Positions 54,201 through 63,084 of a DNA stretch of 64,000 nt are shown here, piece by piece. The DNA is from Catenovulum agarivorans DS-2 (lineage in GTDB: Bacteria > Pseudomonadota > Gammaproteobacteria > Enterobacterales > Alteromonadaceae). Location: positions 62,001 through 126,000 of the forward strand of contig NZ_ARZY01000007.1 in the NCBI RefSeq assembly GCF_000568405.1, read 5' to 3'. The stretch's first letter is position 1. Every line of letters begins with the position of its first letter. Under the pieces are notes generated by a model. It made no database searches. It worked only from the letters and a program-made list of their open reading frames with translations, and had not been told where the DNA came from. The translations under genes were made by a program, and so were the position numbers.

Positions 54201-55278
54201 TAAAAGCTGTCACTGGATTGTATCAAGTGTAATCGCCATATCCTTGGCGGGGTGCGCTGGTAAACCCAATAAAGCAGATGGTAGTTTTGCTTATCAATCA
54301 GCAAAACCCAATGCCACGTTAAAGATCCCTGCTGATAAAGTAGCACCAGAAACCAGCTCTCAGTTTGAGATAGATTATCAGCGTAAGCTCAATGGTGAAA
54401 CGGGCAAGCAGGTTGGAATTTTTCCACCTAGATTGATCACGCCAATTGTGACGGCGAGTCATATAGATGATGCCGACCCAAGAACGACTATTTGGTTTGA
54501 ACAGAGTGAACAAATAGACAACCTTGAAGAAGCCATTTGGAATGCTGTTAGCGGCTATTTAGCAAAACAAGGTGTTGGTTTTAGCAAAGATAACCGTAGC
54601 GACGGGGTGGCTGAATCGGATTGGTTGGTTGTTGAGCGTGAACAAGGCTGGGGTTTATGGAAGAGTGAATACCCAGTAGAACAACAAAAATATCGTTTTT
54701 GGGTCAAGATGAAACCACATGGCCGCTCAGGATCGTTGACGGTGGAGTTGATTGACAGACAAAGCTTATTTGATGAGCAAGATGAACAAATCTTCTTGTT
54801 AGATGATATTTCGTTGGCGACACAAACGCTTAACTTGATTTCAGGTCATTTTGAATACAGATTGAGACTCGATGCGGAAAATCGCCGAACTCAATATGTC
54901 AAGGGTGTTGAAGTTACCACGGGTCAAGCTCCGAATGGCGATCCAGCTGTAGTGGTTAAAGCTGGTTACGAGCACGCTTGGATAAGAACCATTGAAGCAT
55001 TAGATTATTTTGGTTTGTTAATGACGGATGTAAACAAGATACAGGGTCGAGTGCATGCCAAGGTTAAGAGTGATAATTCAGGATTCTGGGCGACGTTATT
55101 TGGTGATGACGAAGGCTTATTGGGCCTTGAAAAAGGCGATTATGTCATTGAATTGATTAAAGATGGTCAGCAGACTTACATCGTATTTAATGATTTGACC
55201 CTAACGTCTATTACTCAAGCTCAAATTGATAAATTATTGCCTAACTTACAACAGCGCTTAGGTGAAGATTTAGATTAA
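54193..55278 (+). CDS. bamC: Outer membrane assembly lipoprotein BamC
   Basis: Lipoprotein of the BAM complex. The 361-residue precursor has a lipobox SLAGC with Cys21, then the unstructured N-terminal part that contacts BamD (with NATLKIPADKV and GIFPPRLITPI) and two helix-grip domains. Its ATG lies inside the end of dapA. Unlike the common bamC-purC order, no purC follows; a chemotaxis gene does after a 359-bp gap. Confidence 0.9.
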   Translation: MINKSCHWIVSSVIAISLAGCAGKPNKADGSFAYQSAKPNATLKIPADKVAPETSSQFEIDYQRKLNGETGKQVGIFPPRLITPIVTASHIDDADPRTTIWFEQSEQIDNLEEAIWNAVSGYLAKQGVGFSKDNRSDGVAESDWLVVEREQGWGLWKSEYPVEQQKYRFWVKMKPHGRSGSLTVELIDRQSLFDEQDEQIFLLDDISLATQTLNLISGHFEYRLRLDAENRRTQYVKGVEVTTGQAPNGDPAVVVKAGYEHAWIRTIEALDYFGLLMTDVNKIQGRVHAKVKSDNSGFWATLFGDDEGLLGLEKGDYVIELIKDGQQTYIVFNDLTLTSITQAQIDKLLPNLQQRLGEDLD

Positions 55279-55282
55279 TATT

Positions 55283-55318
55283 AAACTTGCATCAAAGCGG
55301 ATGTTTTGGTGCAAGTTT
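55283..55318 (+). terminator. Strong hairpin after bamC
   Basis: AAACTTGCA (55283-55291) pairs with TGCAAGTTT (55310-55318), and the inner bases TCAAA/TTTGG extend the stem to about 14 bp. No U tract follows, so it may end or protect the dapA-bamC transcript. Confidence 0.45.
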
Positions 55319-55589
55319 CGCTGAGCGAATCCGCTACAGCATGTAAACCTCCTATCCAACAACAGCTAAGCAAGGCGTTAATCAAGCAATAATCGAATAG
55401 CACAATTACCTTAATGGTTTTTGTAGTGCACCTTTTTGGTGCTGATGGTCGCTGTCGGTGATTTTGAAACGGGTGACTTAACGGCTTGTTGTTACTTTTT
55501 TGCAACGCCATTTTGAAGTATTATTGTTTTAATTCGAGTTTTTTAAACAAGTCTGCACCATATTTGGCTATTACAGTGTTTATTTAATC

Positions 55590-55605
55590 TGGCATTTTAA
55601 TTGCT
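55590..55605 (+). promoter_or_regulatory. Candidate sigma-54 promoter for the chemotaxis gene pair
   Basis: TGGCATTTTAATTGCT fits the -24/-12 consensus TGGCAC-N5-TTGCW with one mismatch; GG and GC are exactly 10 bp apart. The expected start would be near 55616, leaving about 22 nt before the ATG with AGAGG as ribosome-binding site. RpoN control of motility genes is common in polar-flagellated Gammaproteobacteria. Confidence 0.5.
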
Positions 55606-55637
55606 ACATTACCAGTAACAACGCTGAGAGGTAGTGT

Positions 55638-56789
55638 ATGAGATCTGTAATGGCGCAGCCAGCATGTTTTATGATTAAAAATATCGGAATTCGTAAAACA
55701 GCTTGGATATATTGGTTCATCCTAATTTTTACTTTATCAGGCTATTTTTGGATGCCTGAGATATTGTTTAGTGTATTTGCATTTTGTGTGGCGTACTTTT
55801 TTGCTAGCTTGCTAGTTGCCATTCTAGGTGAATTGAAAGCCTTAGAAATTAAATTAAGGTCTAGTCAAGCAGATGGTTTCGACTATCGTAAACTAGAATT
55901 GCAAACTGTTGCGCTTGGTCGACCTATCGAGCGTTTGGTTGAAACTTTACGTGAGTTAACTCGGGTTAAAACCAACCTTTCAGAACGCATGAGTGAAGTT
56001 GAGCACTCATCCGCTCAGGTCATAGAATCTGCTCATCAAGTTTCGGCCAACGTTAAAAAACAATCGGATTCTACAACTTCAACTGCCGCAGCCATATTAG
56101 AAATGAGTCAATCTTTGGCTGAAGTCGTTGATAAAGTTAATCGAGTTTTAACCAGTTCTAAAGAAGCGCAATCAGTTACCGAACATGGCAAAAGTTGCGT
56201 TAAAAATTTACGTTCCGAAATAAAAGCGGTGAAGCAACAAGCTGAACAAACCCAAGGGCAAATGAGCTCACTAGATGACTTAGCGGAAAAAGTAGCTGTC
56301 ATGTCGCAATCTATCCAAGATATTTCTGCTCAAACCAATTTATTAGCCCTTAATGCATCGATAGAAGCCGCGCGAGCAGGTGACTTTGGCCGAGGTTTTG
56401 CAGTGGTTGCTGAAGAAGTTAGGGCTTTGGCGCAGCGCAGCAATGATGCCGCCAACAATATAATCAGTAATGTGAATTTAGTGCGAGAACAGAGCCATCA
56501 GGTTACAGATGCAATGACACATGTGGTTAATTCAAGTTCTAGTTGTTTGTTAACAGCAACTGAGACAGACGAGGTTTTAGAGCAAATTGGTTTGCAAACA
56601 TTAAGTGTACAAGACCAAATTCACATTATTTCGGCAAATGCTGAGCAACAAAATATGGCGACCCAAGAAATATCTCAGCATGTGGAGCGGGTGGTTGAAG
56701 GTGCACAAGACAACTCAAGAGTTGCCGAGCAAGCAGCAAAGGTTGCTGAACATTTAAAAAACTTAACCCAATCAGCTGTTAAAGTATAA
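55638..56789 (+). CDS. Methyl-accepting chemotaxis protein without a ligand-binding domain
   Basis: 383 residues. Two N-terminal membrane helices (about 22-40 and 44-67) are joined by only a few residues, leaving no periplasmic sensor; no HAMP domain is evident. The rest is the cytoplasmic coiled-coil hairpin with the near-invariant tip [20 protein letters not shown] followed by [20 protein letters not shown]. No CheR-binding pentapeptide is seen at the C-terminus. The next gene begins 10 bp downstream, so the two are probably an operon. Confidence 0.9.
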   Translation: MRSVMAQPACFMIKNIGIRKTAWIYWFILIFTLSGYFWMPEILFSVFAFCVAYFFASLLVAILGELKALEIKLRSSQADGFDYRKLELQTVALGRPIERLVETLRELTRVKTNLSERMSEVEHSSAQVIESAHQVSANVKKQSDSTTSTAAAILEMSQSLAEVVDKVNRVLTSSKEAQSVTEHGKSCVKNLRSEIKAVKQQAEQTQGQMSSLDDLAEKVAVMSQSIQDISAQTNLLALNASIEAARAGDFGRGFAVVAEEVRALAQRSNDAANNIISNVNLVREQSHQVTDAMTHVVNSSSSCLLTATETDEVLEQIGLQTLSVQDQIHIISANAEQQNMATQEISQHVERVVEGAQDNSRVAEQAAKVAEHLKNLTQSAVKV

Positions 56790-56799
56790 GGATTGAAAA

Positions 56800-57663
56800 A
56801 TGACTTTTCATCAAGTTTTACCCATTGTGCTTGGGTTGTTGGTTGTCGCTTTGTTGGTCTTTTTTGTTCTTCGGCAAAAGCGTAAAACTAGGATACTGCA
56901 AGTAGAAGGTGTTGGCACCATAGTTCAAGTAAAACAACTAATCACGAGTATTCAGCAGCATCGCGGTTGGTGCAGCGCCTATTTGCGTGGCGACGCATCT
57001 GTTATCGGCGATATTCAGCAATTACAACGTAAAATAGCACAAACAACATTAGCAATAGAAAATGAACATCCAATTAAATCTTACGAGCGATGGTTTAGTT
57101 ACACAGAGCATTGGAAACGCCTATCAGGCTCTGCAACCACTTTAACAGCGGATAATAGTTTTAAGCAGCATACTCAGTTGATCGGCAACATGCTTTATTT
57201 GTTAGAAGATATTGCAGAGAGTCACTTTTTAACGGCCGAGCAATTAGGCGAATTTCCAGATATCAGTTTGTTGTGGAGAGAGTTGTTGCAGGTGAGCGAA
57301 TGTGTTGGTCAATCTCGGGCATTAGGCACAGGGGTTGCAACAGTCAAAGAGTGCAATCGTGTTGAAAAGATCCGTTTGGGTTTTTTACGGCAAAAAATTA
57401 CTGAAACAGCCGAAATAACCTATGCGCAGTTAAAAGAAAATCATTCAGGTCATAATCAACATAAATTACAAAGTCTAATTGAACATGCTAGTAAACAAAC
57501 GCGTTATTTATGTTCGGTTATTGAGCATGAATTAGTTGAATGTGAACAAATTCAACTAGATGCGAAGAACTACTTTTCTTTAGCAACCGAAGCAATAAAT
57601 TCATTGAATCAAATTTTTGATTTTAAACTTGCAGAGTTAGAGCAATTTTTAACGCACAAATAA
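56800..57663 (+). CDS. Membrane-anchored helical protein with NIT-like features
   Basis: 287 residues with no firm family. An N-terminal membrane helix (about 6-24) is followed by RQKRKTR, which by the positive-inside rule places the rest in the cytoplasm. The remainder is all-helical and recalls nitrate/nitrite-sensing (NIT) domains: LITSIQQHRGWCSAYLRGD resembles the NIT pattern LxxxLQxERGxSAxxL, and LLQVSECVGQSRALGTGVA resembles its second half. It starts 10 bp after the chemotaxis transducer, whose missing sensor it might supply. Function is inferred only. Confidence 0.7.
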   Translation: MTFHQVLPIVLGLLVVALLVFFVLRQKRKTRILQVEGVGTIVQVKQLITSIQQHRGWCSAYLRGDASVIGDIQQLQRKIAQTTLAIENEHPIKSYERWFSYTEHWKRLSGSATTLTADNSFKQHTQLIGNMLYLLEDIAESHFLTAEQLGEFPDISLLWRELLQVSECVGQSRALGTGVATVKECNRVEKIRLGFLRQKITETAEITYAQLKENHSGHNQHKLQSLIEHASKQTRYLCSVIEHELVECEQIQLDAKNYFSLATEAINSLNQIFDFKLAELEQFLTHK

Positions 57664-57746
57664 TACAAAGATAAACAGGCCCTAGGGCCTGTAGCGAACT
57701 TGGTTTATAATCATGCACTAATAGTGTATTGGCATCTGGCATTTTT

Positions 57747-58886
57747 ATGTATCAGTTCGAACAGTTCAACCCCGAAGAATTTTTAACCAGCTATTGGCAA
57801 AAAAAGCCAGTGCTGCTTAAAGGTTTATTTAAAAACTTTATTGACCCTCTGAGTGCTGACGAGTTGGCGGGTTTGGCACAAGAAACTGAAATTGAGAGTC
57901 GAGTTGTTCAGCGGCAAGATAATGGTTGGCATGTTGAACATGGGCCTTTTGAGCAGTTTGAACAATTTGGCGACACAGATTGGAGCTTATTGGTACAGGC
58001 AGTTGATCATTGGCATATGCAGAGTGCGCAATTGTTAGAACCATTTCGCTTTATCCCAAATTGGCGTATTGACGATTTGATGATTAGTTTTTCTGTGCCT
58101 GGCGGCGGAGTCGGCGCCCATGTTGATCAATACGACGTGTTTATTATTCAAGGTATGGGTAAACGTCACTGGAAGGTGGGGGACAAACAACCATTAGAGT
58201 CAAAATTGCCACATCCAGATTTATTACAAGTGGCCGGATTTAACCCTTGTATTGATGCCGTTCTTGAACCCGGTGATGTACTGTATATTCCACCGGGATG
58301 CCCACATGAAGGATATGCAATCGAACCCGCTTTAAACTACTCAGTTGGTTTTCGGGCGCCAAACCAACAAGATTTACTGTCATCTTTTGCCGACTTTGCA
58401 TTGCAAGAAGAATGTTTTAAACAAAGGTATCAAGATCCGCAATTGCAGTTAAGTCAATTTGCTGGTGATGTCACAACCGCTGAAGCAGATAAGTTAGTTG
58501 AGTTGGTTAAACTTAGCTTGAAACAACCACAACAAGTCAATAAATGGTTGGGTGGTTATTTAACCCAAGCAAAACATGATTTAGATTTACAATTACCCGA
58601 GCCTAGTTTTGAGGTAGACGACATTGTTGAAATCAATCAACAAGTGTCAACTTGGTTGAGAACGGGTGGGCTGCGTATACTGACGATTCAAGGGCAGCTG
58701 TTTATCAATGGGGAGTGGGTTGATAGCCAAGGATGTAGCGACGAATTTATTCGTTTGCTCGCAGATAAACTCGATTATCCAACTGCTGAGTTAACCGAGC
58801 AATTCAAGCTACCAGCAAACCTTGAACTATTTAGTGCATTGGTAAACGAAGGTTATATTTATCCATATGAGGAGGATGAGGAATAA
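57747..58886 (+). CDS. roxA: Ribosomal protein uL16 arginine hydroxylase RoxA (YcfD), JmjC/cupin
   Basis: Fe(II)/2-oxoglutarate oxygenase that hydroxylates an arginine of ribosomal protein L16. The ATG at 57747 (MYQFEQFNPEEF, 379 residues) aligns with known RoxA; the TTG at 57729 adds six residues. The iron-binding HxD lies in GGGVGAHVDQYDVFIIQG, the distal His in IPPGCPHEGYA, and WRIDDLMISFSVPGGG is diagnostic. The C-terminal winged-helix dimerisation region is present. It stands just before prfB. Confidence 0.93.
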   Translation: MYQFEQFNPEEFLTSYWQKKPVLLKGLFKNFIDPLSADELAGLAQETEIESRVVQRQDNGWHVEHGPFEQFEQFGDTDWSLLVQAVDHWHMQSAQLLEPFRFIPNWRIDDLMISFSVPGGGVGAHVDQYDVFIIQGMGKRHWKVGDKQPLESKLPHPDLLQVAGFNPCIDAVLEPGDVLYIPPGCPHEGYAIEPALNYSVGFRAPNQQDLLSSFADFALQEECFKQRYQDPQLQLSQFAGDVTTAEADKLVELVKLSLKQPQQVNKWLGGYLTQAKHDLDLQLPEPSFEVDDIVEINQQVSTWLRTGGLRILTIQGQLFINGEWVDSQGCSDEFIRLLADKLDYPTAELTEQFKLPANLELFSALVNEGYIYPYEEDEE

Positions 58887-58968
58887 CCCGCTTTTTACCT
58901 ATTCAAAGCCGTGAATTTTCGATACAATTCGCGGCTTAAATTTTCACCCTGCCACAATGGAAAAATTG

Positions 58969-60067
58969 ATGTTTGAAATTAATCCAGTTCAAAACAAAAT
59001 CAAAGATATAGCAGAGCGAACAGAGCTGCTTAGGGGGTACCTTTGACTATGAACAAAAAGCTGAGAAATTAGAAGAAGTTTCGCGCGAACTCGAAGACCC
59101 TGACGTATGGAACCAGCCTGAAAAGGCACAAGCACTTGGTAAAGAAAGATCAAGTTTAGAGGTCATTGTTAAAACCATTGATGATCTAACCCAAGGGTTA
59201 GAAGATGTTGATGGCTTACTCGAATTAGCGGTAGAAGCTGAAGACGAAGAAACCTTTAACGAAGCACAGCAAGAACTTGCTGAACTCGAGCAAAAGATAG
59301 AAACATTAGAGTTTCGCCGAATGTTTAGCGGCCCACAAGACGCAAGTGATTGTTATATTGATCTACAATCTGGTTCAGGTGGTACTGAAGCGCAGGACTG
59401 GTGCAGTATGCTGTTGCGTATGTATTTACGTTGGGCAGAAGCTCATGGTTTTAAAGCAGAGTTAATTGAAGTTTCTGAAGGGGAAGTCGCCGGATTAAAA
59501 TCGGCTACGGTCCGTGTGTCTGGTGAATATGCTTATGGTTGGTTGCGGACTGAAACGGGCGTGCATCGCCTAGTTCGAAAATCTCCATTTGACTCTGGTA
59601 ATCGCCGTCATACTTCTTTCGCATCTGCTTTTGTTTATCCGGAAGTAGACGATGATATTGAAATTGATATTAATCCGGCTGATTTGCGTATAGATACATA
59701 TCGAGCATCAGGGGCTGGTGGTCAGCACGTAAACCGTACGGATTCAGCGGTTCGTATTACACATATACCGACCAATACAGTCGTACAGTGTCAAAACGAT
59801 CGTTCGCAGCATAAGAATAAAGATCAAGCAATGAAACAGTTAAAAGCAAAACTGTATGAGCTTGAGCTACAAAAACAAAATGCAGAAAAGCAAGCAATGG
59901 AAGATGGTAAATCGGACATCGGTTGGGGTAGCCAAATCCGTTCGTATGTACTGGATGACGCCAGAATAAAAGATTTAAGAACTGGAGTTGAAAACCGCAA
60001 TACACAGTCAGTGTTGGACGGCAACTTAGACCCATTTATACAAGCAGCGCTCAAAGCTGGTTTGTAA
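58969..60067 (+). CDS. prfB: Peptide chain release factor 2 (RF2), made by programmed +1 frameshift
   Basis: RF2 reads UGA and UAA stop codons. Translation starts at ATG 58969 ([10 protein letters not shown]), meets an in-frame TGA at codon 26 (59044-59046) and continues in the +1 frame, so the CDS is 58969-59043 joined to 59045-60067, giving 365 residues as in E. coli. The product has the SPF anticodon-mimic tripeptide (RKSPFDSG), the GGQ motif in SGAGGQHVN, and Ala at the position where E. coli K-12 has Thr246. An in-frame ATG at 58957 is a less likely start. lysS follows after 29 bp, as usual. Confidence 0.96.
59020..59047 (+). promoter_or_regulatory. Programmed +1 frameshift site of prfB
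   Basis: The sequence CTTAGGGGGTACCTTTGAC has the internal Shine-Dalgarno AGGGGG (59032-59037), the slippery CTT codon (59041-59043) and the TGA followed by C. It matches the classical RF2 autoregulatory site except for TAC instead of TAT. Low RF2 favours slipping and so raises synthesis. Confidence 0.95.
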
Positions 60068-60096
60068 ACCTAAATTATTGAGTCAGGAACATTAAA

Positions 60097-61650
60097 ATGT
60101 CTGAACAAAACTTATCGAATCAAGAAGAGAATAAATTGATTGCTGAGCGCAAAGCCAAGTTAGCGAGTATTCGTGAAAACTGCTCAGCAAACGGCCACCC
60201 AAACGATTTTGAGCGCTCTCATTATGCTGGCGACTTACAGCAATTGCACGGCAATAAAGACAAACCAACTTTGCAAGCTGAAGACAACCAAGTGGCGGTA
60301 GCTGGTCGTGTAATGGCTAAACGTGGGCCGTTTATGTTATTGCAAGATATGTCTGGTCGTATTCAAGCTTATGCAGACAAACAAGTGCAAAAAGAGTTAA
60401 AAGAAAAATACGGTAACATTGATATTGGTGACATTATTGGTGTGAGTGGACCAGTAAGTATGTCAGGTAAAGGCGACTTGTACGTACATATGAATAGTTA
60501 TGTATTATTAACCAAGTCTTTGCGTCCGTTGCCAGAAAAATATCATGGCTTGGCTGATCAAGAAACGAAGTATCGTCAGCGCTATGTTGATTTGATTATC
60601 AATGAACAGACAAGAGATGTATTCCAAATTCGTTCAAAAATCATCAGCGGAATTCGTAACTATTTAACGTCTCGCCGTTTTATGGAAGTTGAAACGCCAA
60701 TGTTACAAACCATTCCTGGCGGTGCAACGGCAAAACCATTTGTAACTCACCACAATGCATTAGACATAGAAATGTTTTTACGTATTGCCCCTGAGCTTTA
60801 TTTGAAACGTTTAGTGGTTGGTGGTTTTGAGCGTGTGTTTGAAATTAACCGAAATTTCCGTAACGAAGGTTTAAGCACGCGCCATAACCCAGAGTTCACT
60901 ATGATTGAATTCTATCAAGCATATGCCGATTACAATGACTTAATGGACTTAACCGAAGACATGTTGCGTACGTTAGCGGAAGATGTGTTAGGTTCAAGTG
61001 TTATCACCAATACCAAGCGTGATGAAGAAGGCGAAGTTATTGAAACGATTGAGTATGATTTTGGTAAACCGTTTGCGCGATTGTCAATGTCAGAAGCGAT
61101 ATTGAAATATGCACCGGAATTAGACGCTGATGTGATTAACAACCCACAAGACAATCTAGAAGGGTTAAAAGCAATTGCAAAACAGTTGCATATTAAAGAG
61201 CCTGAACAAGATGGCATTTGGGGTCCAGGTAAATATTTATGCGAAATATTTGAAGAGGTTGCTGAGCATCAATTAATGCAACCTACTTTTATCACTGAAT
61301 ATCCGTGGGAAGTATCACCACTGGCGCGCCGTAACGACAATAACTCATTTGTAACTGACAGATTCGAATTTTTTGTTGGTGGTCGTGAATTAGCCAATGG
61401 TTTCTCAGAATTAAATGACGCTGAAGACCAAGCTGCGCGTTTCCGCAAACAAGTTGAAGAAAAAGATGCCGGTGATGAAGAGGCAATGCACTACGATGCT
61501 GACTACATTACTGCGCTTGAGTATGGTTTGCCACCAACAGCTGGTGAAGGTATAGGTATTGACCGTTTGGTGATGTTATTTGCCGATTGTTCAACCATTA
61601 AAGATGTAATTTTATTCCCGCATATGCGCCCGCTGGGTGCTGCAGAATAA
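60097..61650 (+). CDS. lysS: Lysyl-tRNA synthetase LysS
   Basis: Class II synthetase of 517 residues. An N-terminal helix and OB fold ([20 protein letters not shown]) precede the catalytic core: motif 1 around [20 protein letters not shown], motif 2 in [20 protein letters not shown], and motif 3 in [16 protein letters not shown]. It follows prfB by 29 bp in the usual prfB-lysS order and ends at a clear intrinsic terminator. Confidence 0.97.
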   Translation: MSEQNLSNQEENKLIAERKAKLASIRENCSANGHPNDFERSHYAGDLQQLHGNKDKPTLQAEDNQVAVAGRVMAKRGPFMLLQDMSGRIQAYADKQVQKELKEKYGNIDIGDIIGVSGPVSMSGKGDLYVHMNSYVLLTKSLRPLPEKYHGLADQETKYRQRYVDLIINEQTRDVFQIRSKIISGIRNYLTSRRFMEVETPMLQTIPGGATAKPFVTHHNALDIEMFLRIAPELYLKRLVVGGFERVFEINRNFRNEGLSTRHNPEFTMIEFYQAYADYNDLMDLTEDMLRTLAEDVLGSSVITNTKRDEEGEVIETIEYDFGKPFARLSMSEAILKYAPELDADVINNPQDNLEGLKAIAKQLHIKEPEQDGIWGPGKYLCEIFEEVAEHQLMQPTFITEYPWEVSPLARRNDNNSFVTDRFEFFVGGRELANGFSELNDAEDQAARFRKQVEEKDAGDEEAMHYDADYITALEYGLPPTAGEGIGIDRLVMLFADCSTIKDVILFPHMRPLGAAE

Positions 61651-61661
61651 GTTAAGCCGAC

Positions 61662-61687
61662 AAAGCCCGCTTAACTGCGGGCTTTTT
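61662..61687 (+). terminator. Rho-independent terminator after lysS
   Basis: AGCCCGC (61664-61670) pairs with GCGGGCT (61677-61683) over a 6-nt loop, flanked by AAA before and a run of T after (61683-61687). Confidence 0.88.
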
Positions 61688-61771
61688 GATTGTGAGTTGT
61701 AATCTTTAGATTCTTGGTTAAGCTTAGTAGTTAACTGTGCGAATTTAAAAGAGTTTAATGAGAGAGTTATC

Positions 61772-62980
61772 ATGAGTAAAGTTGTAATTATTGGCGCTGG
61801 CGGTGTCGGTCAGGTTGTTGCATTTAAATGTGCACAATTACCAGAGGTATTTACTGAAATCACTTTAGCGAGCCGTACTGAAGCTAAGTGCATCGACATC
61901 GCCCAAAAAATCAAACAAACATTAAATCGTGACATAGCAACTGCACAAGTAGATGCAGACAATGTGCCTGAATTAGTGGCATTATTAAATGAAATAAAAC
62001 CAGAGCTTGTTATAAACGTTGCATTACCATATCAAGATTTAACCATTATGGATGCATGTTTAGAAGCGGGTGTTCACTACATGGACACAGCTAACTATGA
62101 GCCATTAGATACTGCAAAATTTGAATACAAATGGCAGTGGGCATACCAAGAAAAATTCGAAAAAGCAGGCCTCACTGCATTATTGGGTTCGGGCTTTGAT
62201 CCGGGCGCAACCAACATGTTTACTGCGTATTTGGCTAAACATTATTTTGATGAAATACACACATTAGACATTATTGATGTAAACGGTGGCGATCATGGTT
62301 ACCCGTTTGCAACTAACTTCAACCCAGAAATTAATATTCGTGAAGTGACCGCAGAGTGTCGCCACTGGGAAGATGGCCAGTTTGTTACCACCCCTGCCAT
62401 GTCGTGCAAACAAACTTTTACCTGTCCTGATGAAGTAGGTACTTATAACATTTACCGCATGTACCATGAAGAATTAGAGTCATTGACCAAACATTTCCCA
62501 ACGCTTAAACGCGCGCAATTCTGGATGAGTTTTGGTGAGAGTTATCTAAAACACTTAGAAGTGTTAGGTAATGTAGGTATGACAGGTATTGAGCCAATTG
62601 AATTCCAAGGCCAACAAATTGTGCCAATTCAATTCTTAAAAGCTTTATTACCAGATCCTTCAACTTTAGGCCCGCGTACTAAGGGTAAAACTTGTATTGG
62701 TTGTGTGGTCACTGGTGTTAAAGACGGTAAAGAGAAAACCGTTTATTTATACAATGTAAAAGATCACCAAGACTGTTATGGCGAAGTTCAGTCACAAGCA
62801 ATTTCTTACACCACAGGTGTACCTGCTATGATTGGTGCGAAAATGATTTTACAAGGCAATTGGAAAAAGCCAGGTGTTTGGAATATGGAGCAGCTAGATC
62901 CAGACGCATTTATGGACGATATGAATCAATACGGCTTGCCATGGCAAGTAATTGAAAATCCAGGTTTTGATTTAGTCTAA
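61772..62980 (+). CDS. Carboxynorspermidine dehydrogenase (saccharopine dehydrogenase family)
   Basis: 402 residues. The N-terminal Rossmann fold is marked by VVIIGAGGVGQVVAFKCAQL, and the later YMDTANYEPLD and GSGFDPGATNMFTAYLAKHY are typical of the CASDH/CANSDH subgroup. The enzyme condenses aspartate semialdehyde with a diamine, reductively with NADPH, to carboxynorspermidine (from diaminopropane) or carboxyspermidine (from putrescine). The decarboxylase that completes the route is the next gene, as in Vibrio. Start is the ATG 61772 with an AGAGAG site. Confidence 0.9.
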   Translation: MSKVVIIGAGGVGQVVAFKCAQLPEVFTEITLASRTEAKCIDIAQKIKQTLNRDIATAQVDADNVPELVALLNEIKPELVINVALPYQDLTIMDACLEAGVHYMDTANYEPLDTAKFEYKWQWAYQEKFEKAGLTALLGSGFDPGATNMFTAYLAKHYFDEIHTLDIIDVNGGDHGYPFATNFNPEINIREVTAECRHWEDGQFVTTPAMSCKQTFTCPDEVGTYNIYRMYHEELESLTKHFPTLKRAQFWMSFGESYLKHLEVLGNVGMTGIEPIEFQGQQIVPIQFLKALLPDPSTLGPRTKGKTCIGCVVTGVKDGKEKTVYLYNVKDHQDCYGEVQSQAISYTTGVPAMIGAKMILQGNWKKPGVWNMEQLDPDAFMDDMNQYGLPWQVIENPGFDLV

Positions 62981-62999
62981 ATTCACCTGACTCAAACTT

Positions 63000-63043
63000 A
63001 ACAAACAAGGTGGCCTTGAGTTGGTCAACCTTGTTTGTTGTTT
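63000..63043 (+). terminator. Long hairpin between the two carboxynorspermidine genes
   Basis: AACAAACAAGGT (63000-63011) and ACCTTGTTTGTT (63028-63039) form a perfect 12-bp stem with a 16-nt loop, followed by GTTTC. It may be a terminator or a partial one that lowers expression of the decarboxylase gene, which starts 42 bp later. Confidence 0.5.
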
Positions 63044-63084
63044 CTCCTATTGGCGGTTAGTCGCCCTGTTAAAGTTTGAAATCC

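Larger units (their letters stand above)
55279..55637. other. Intergenic region between bamC and the chemotaxis gene
   Basis: Contains a long hairpin just after bamC (described separately), a small GCACC-T5-GGTGC stem near 55428-55442, and a possible sigma-54 promoter at its right end. A 76-codon minus-strand ORF here lacks any recognisable feature and is not taken as a gene. Confidence 0.5.

Noticed and set aside
55281-55511. A 76-codon minus-strand ORF in the bamC-chemotaxis gap
   Set aside because: No ribosome-binding site, no recognisable motif, and it covers the bamC hairpin.
59321-60067. prfB read as a truncated 248-residue gene
   Set aside because: The frame is open back to the +1 frameshift site at 59044, and an ATG-led 25-codon segment lies before it, giving a complete RF2.
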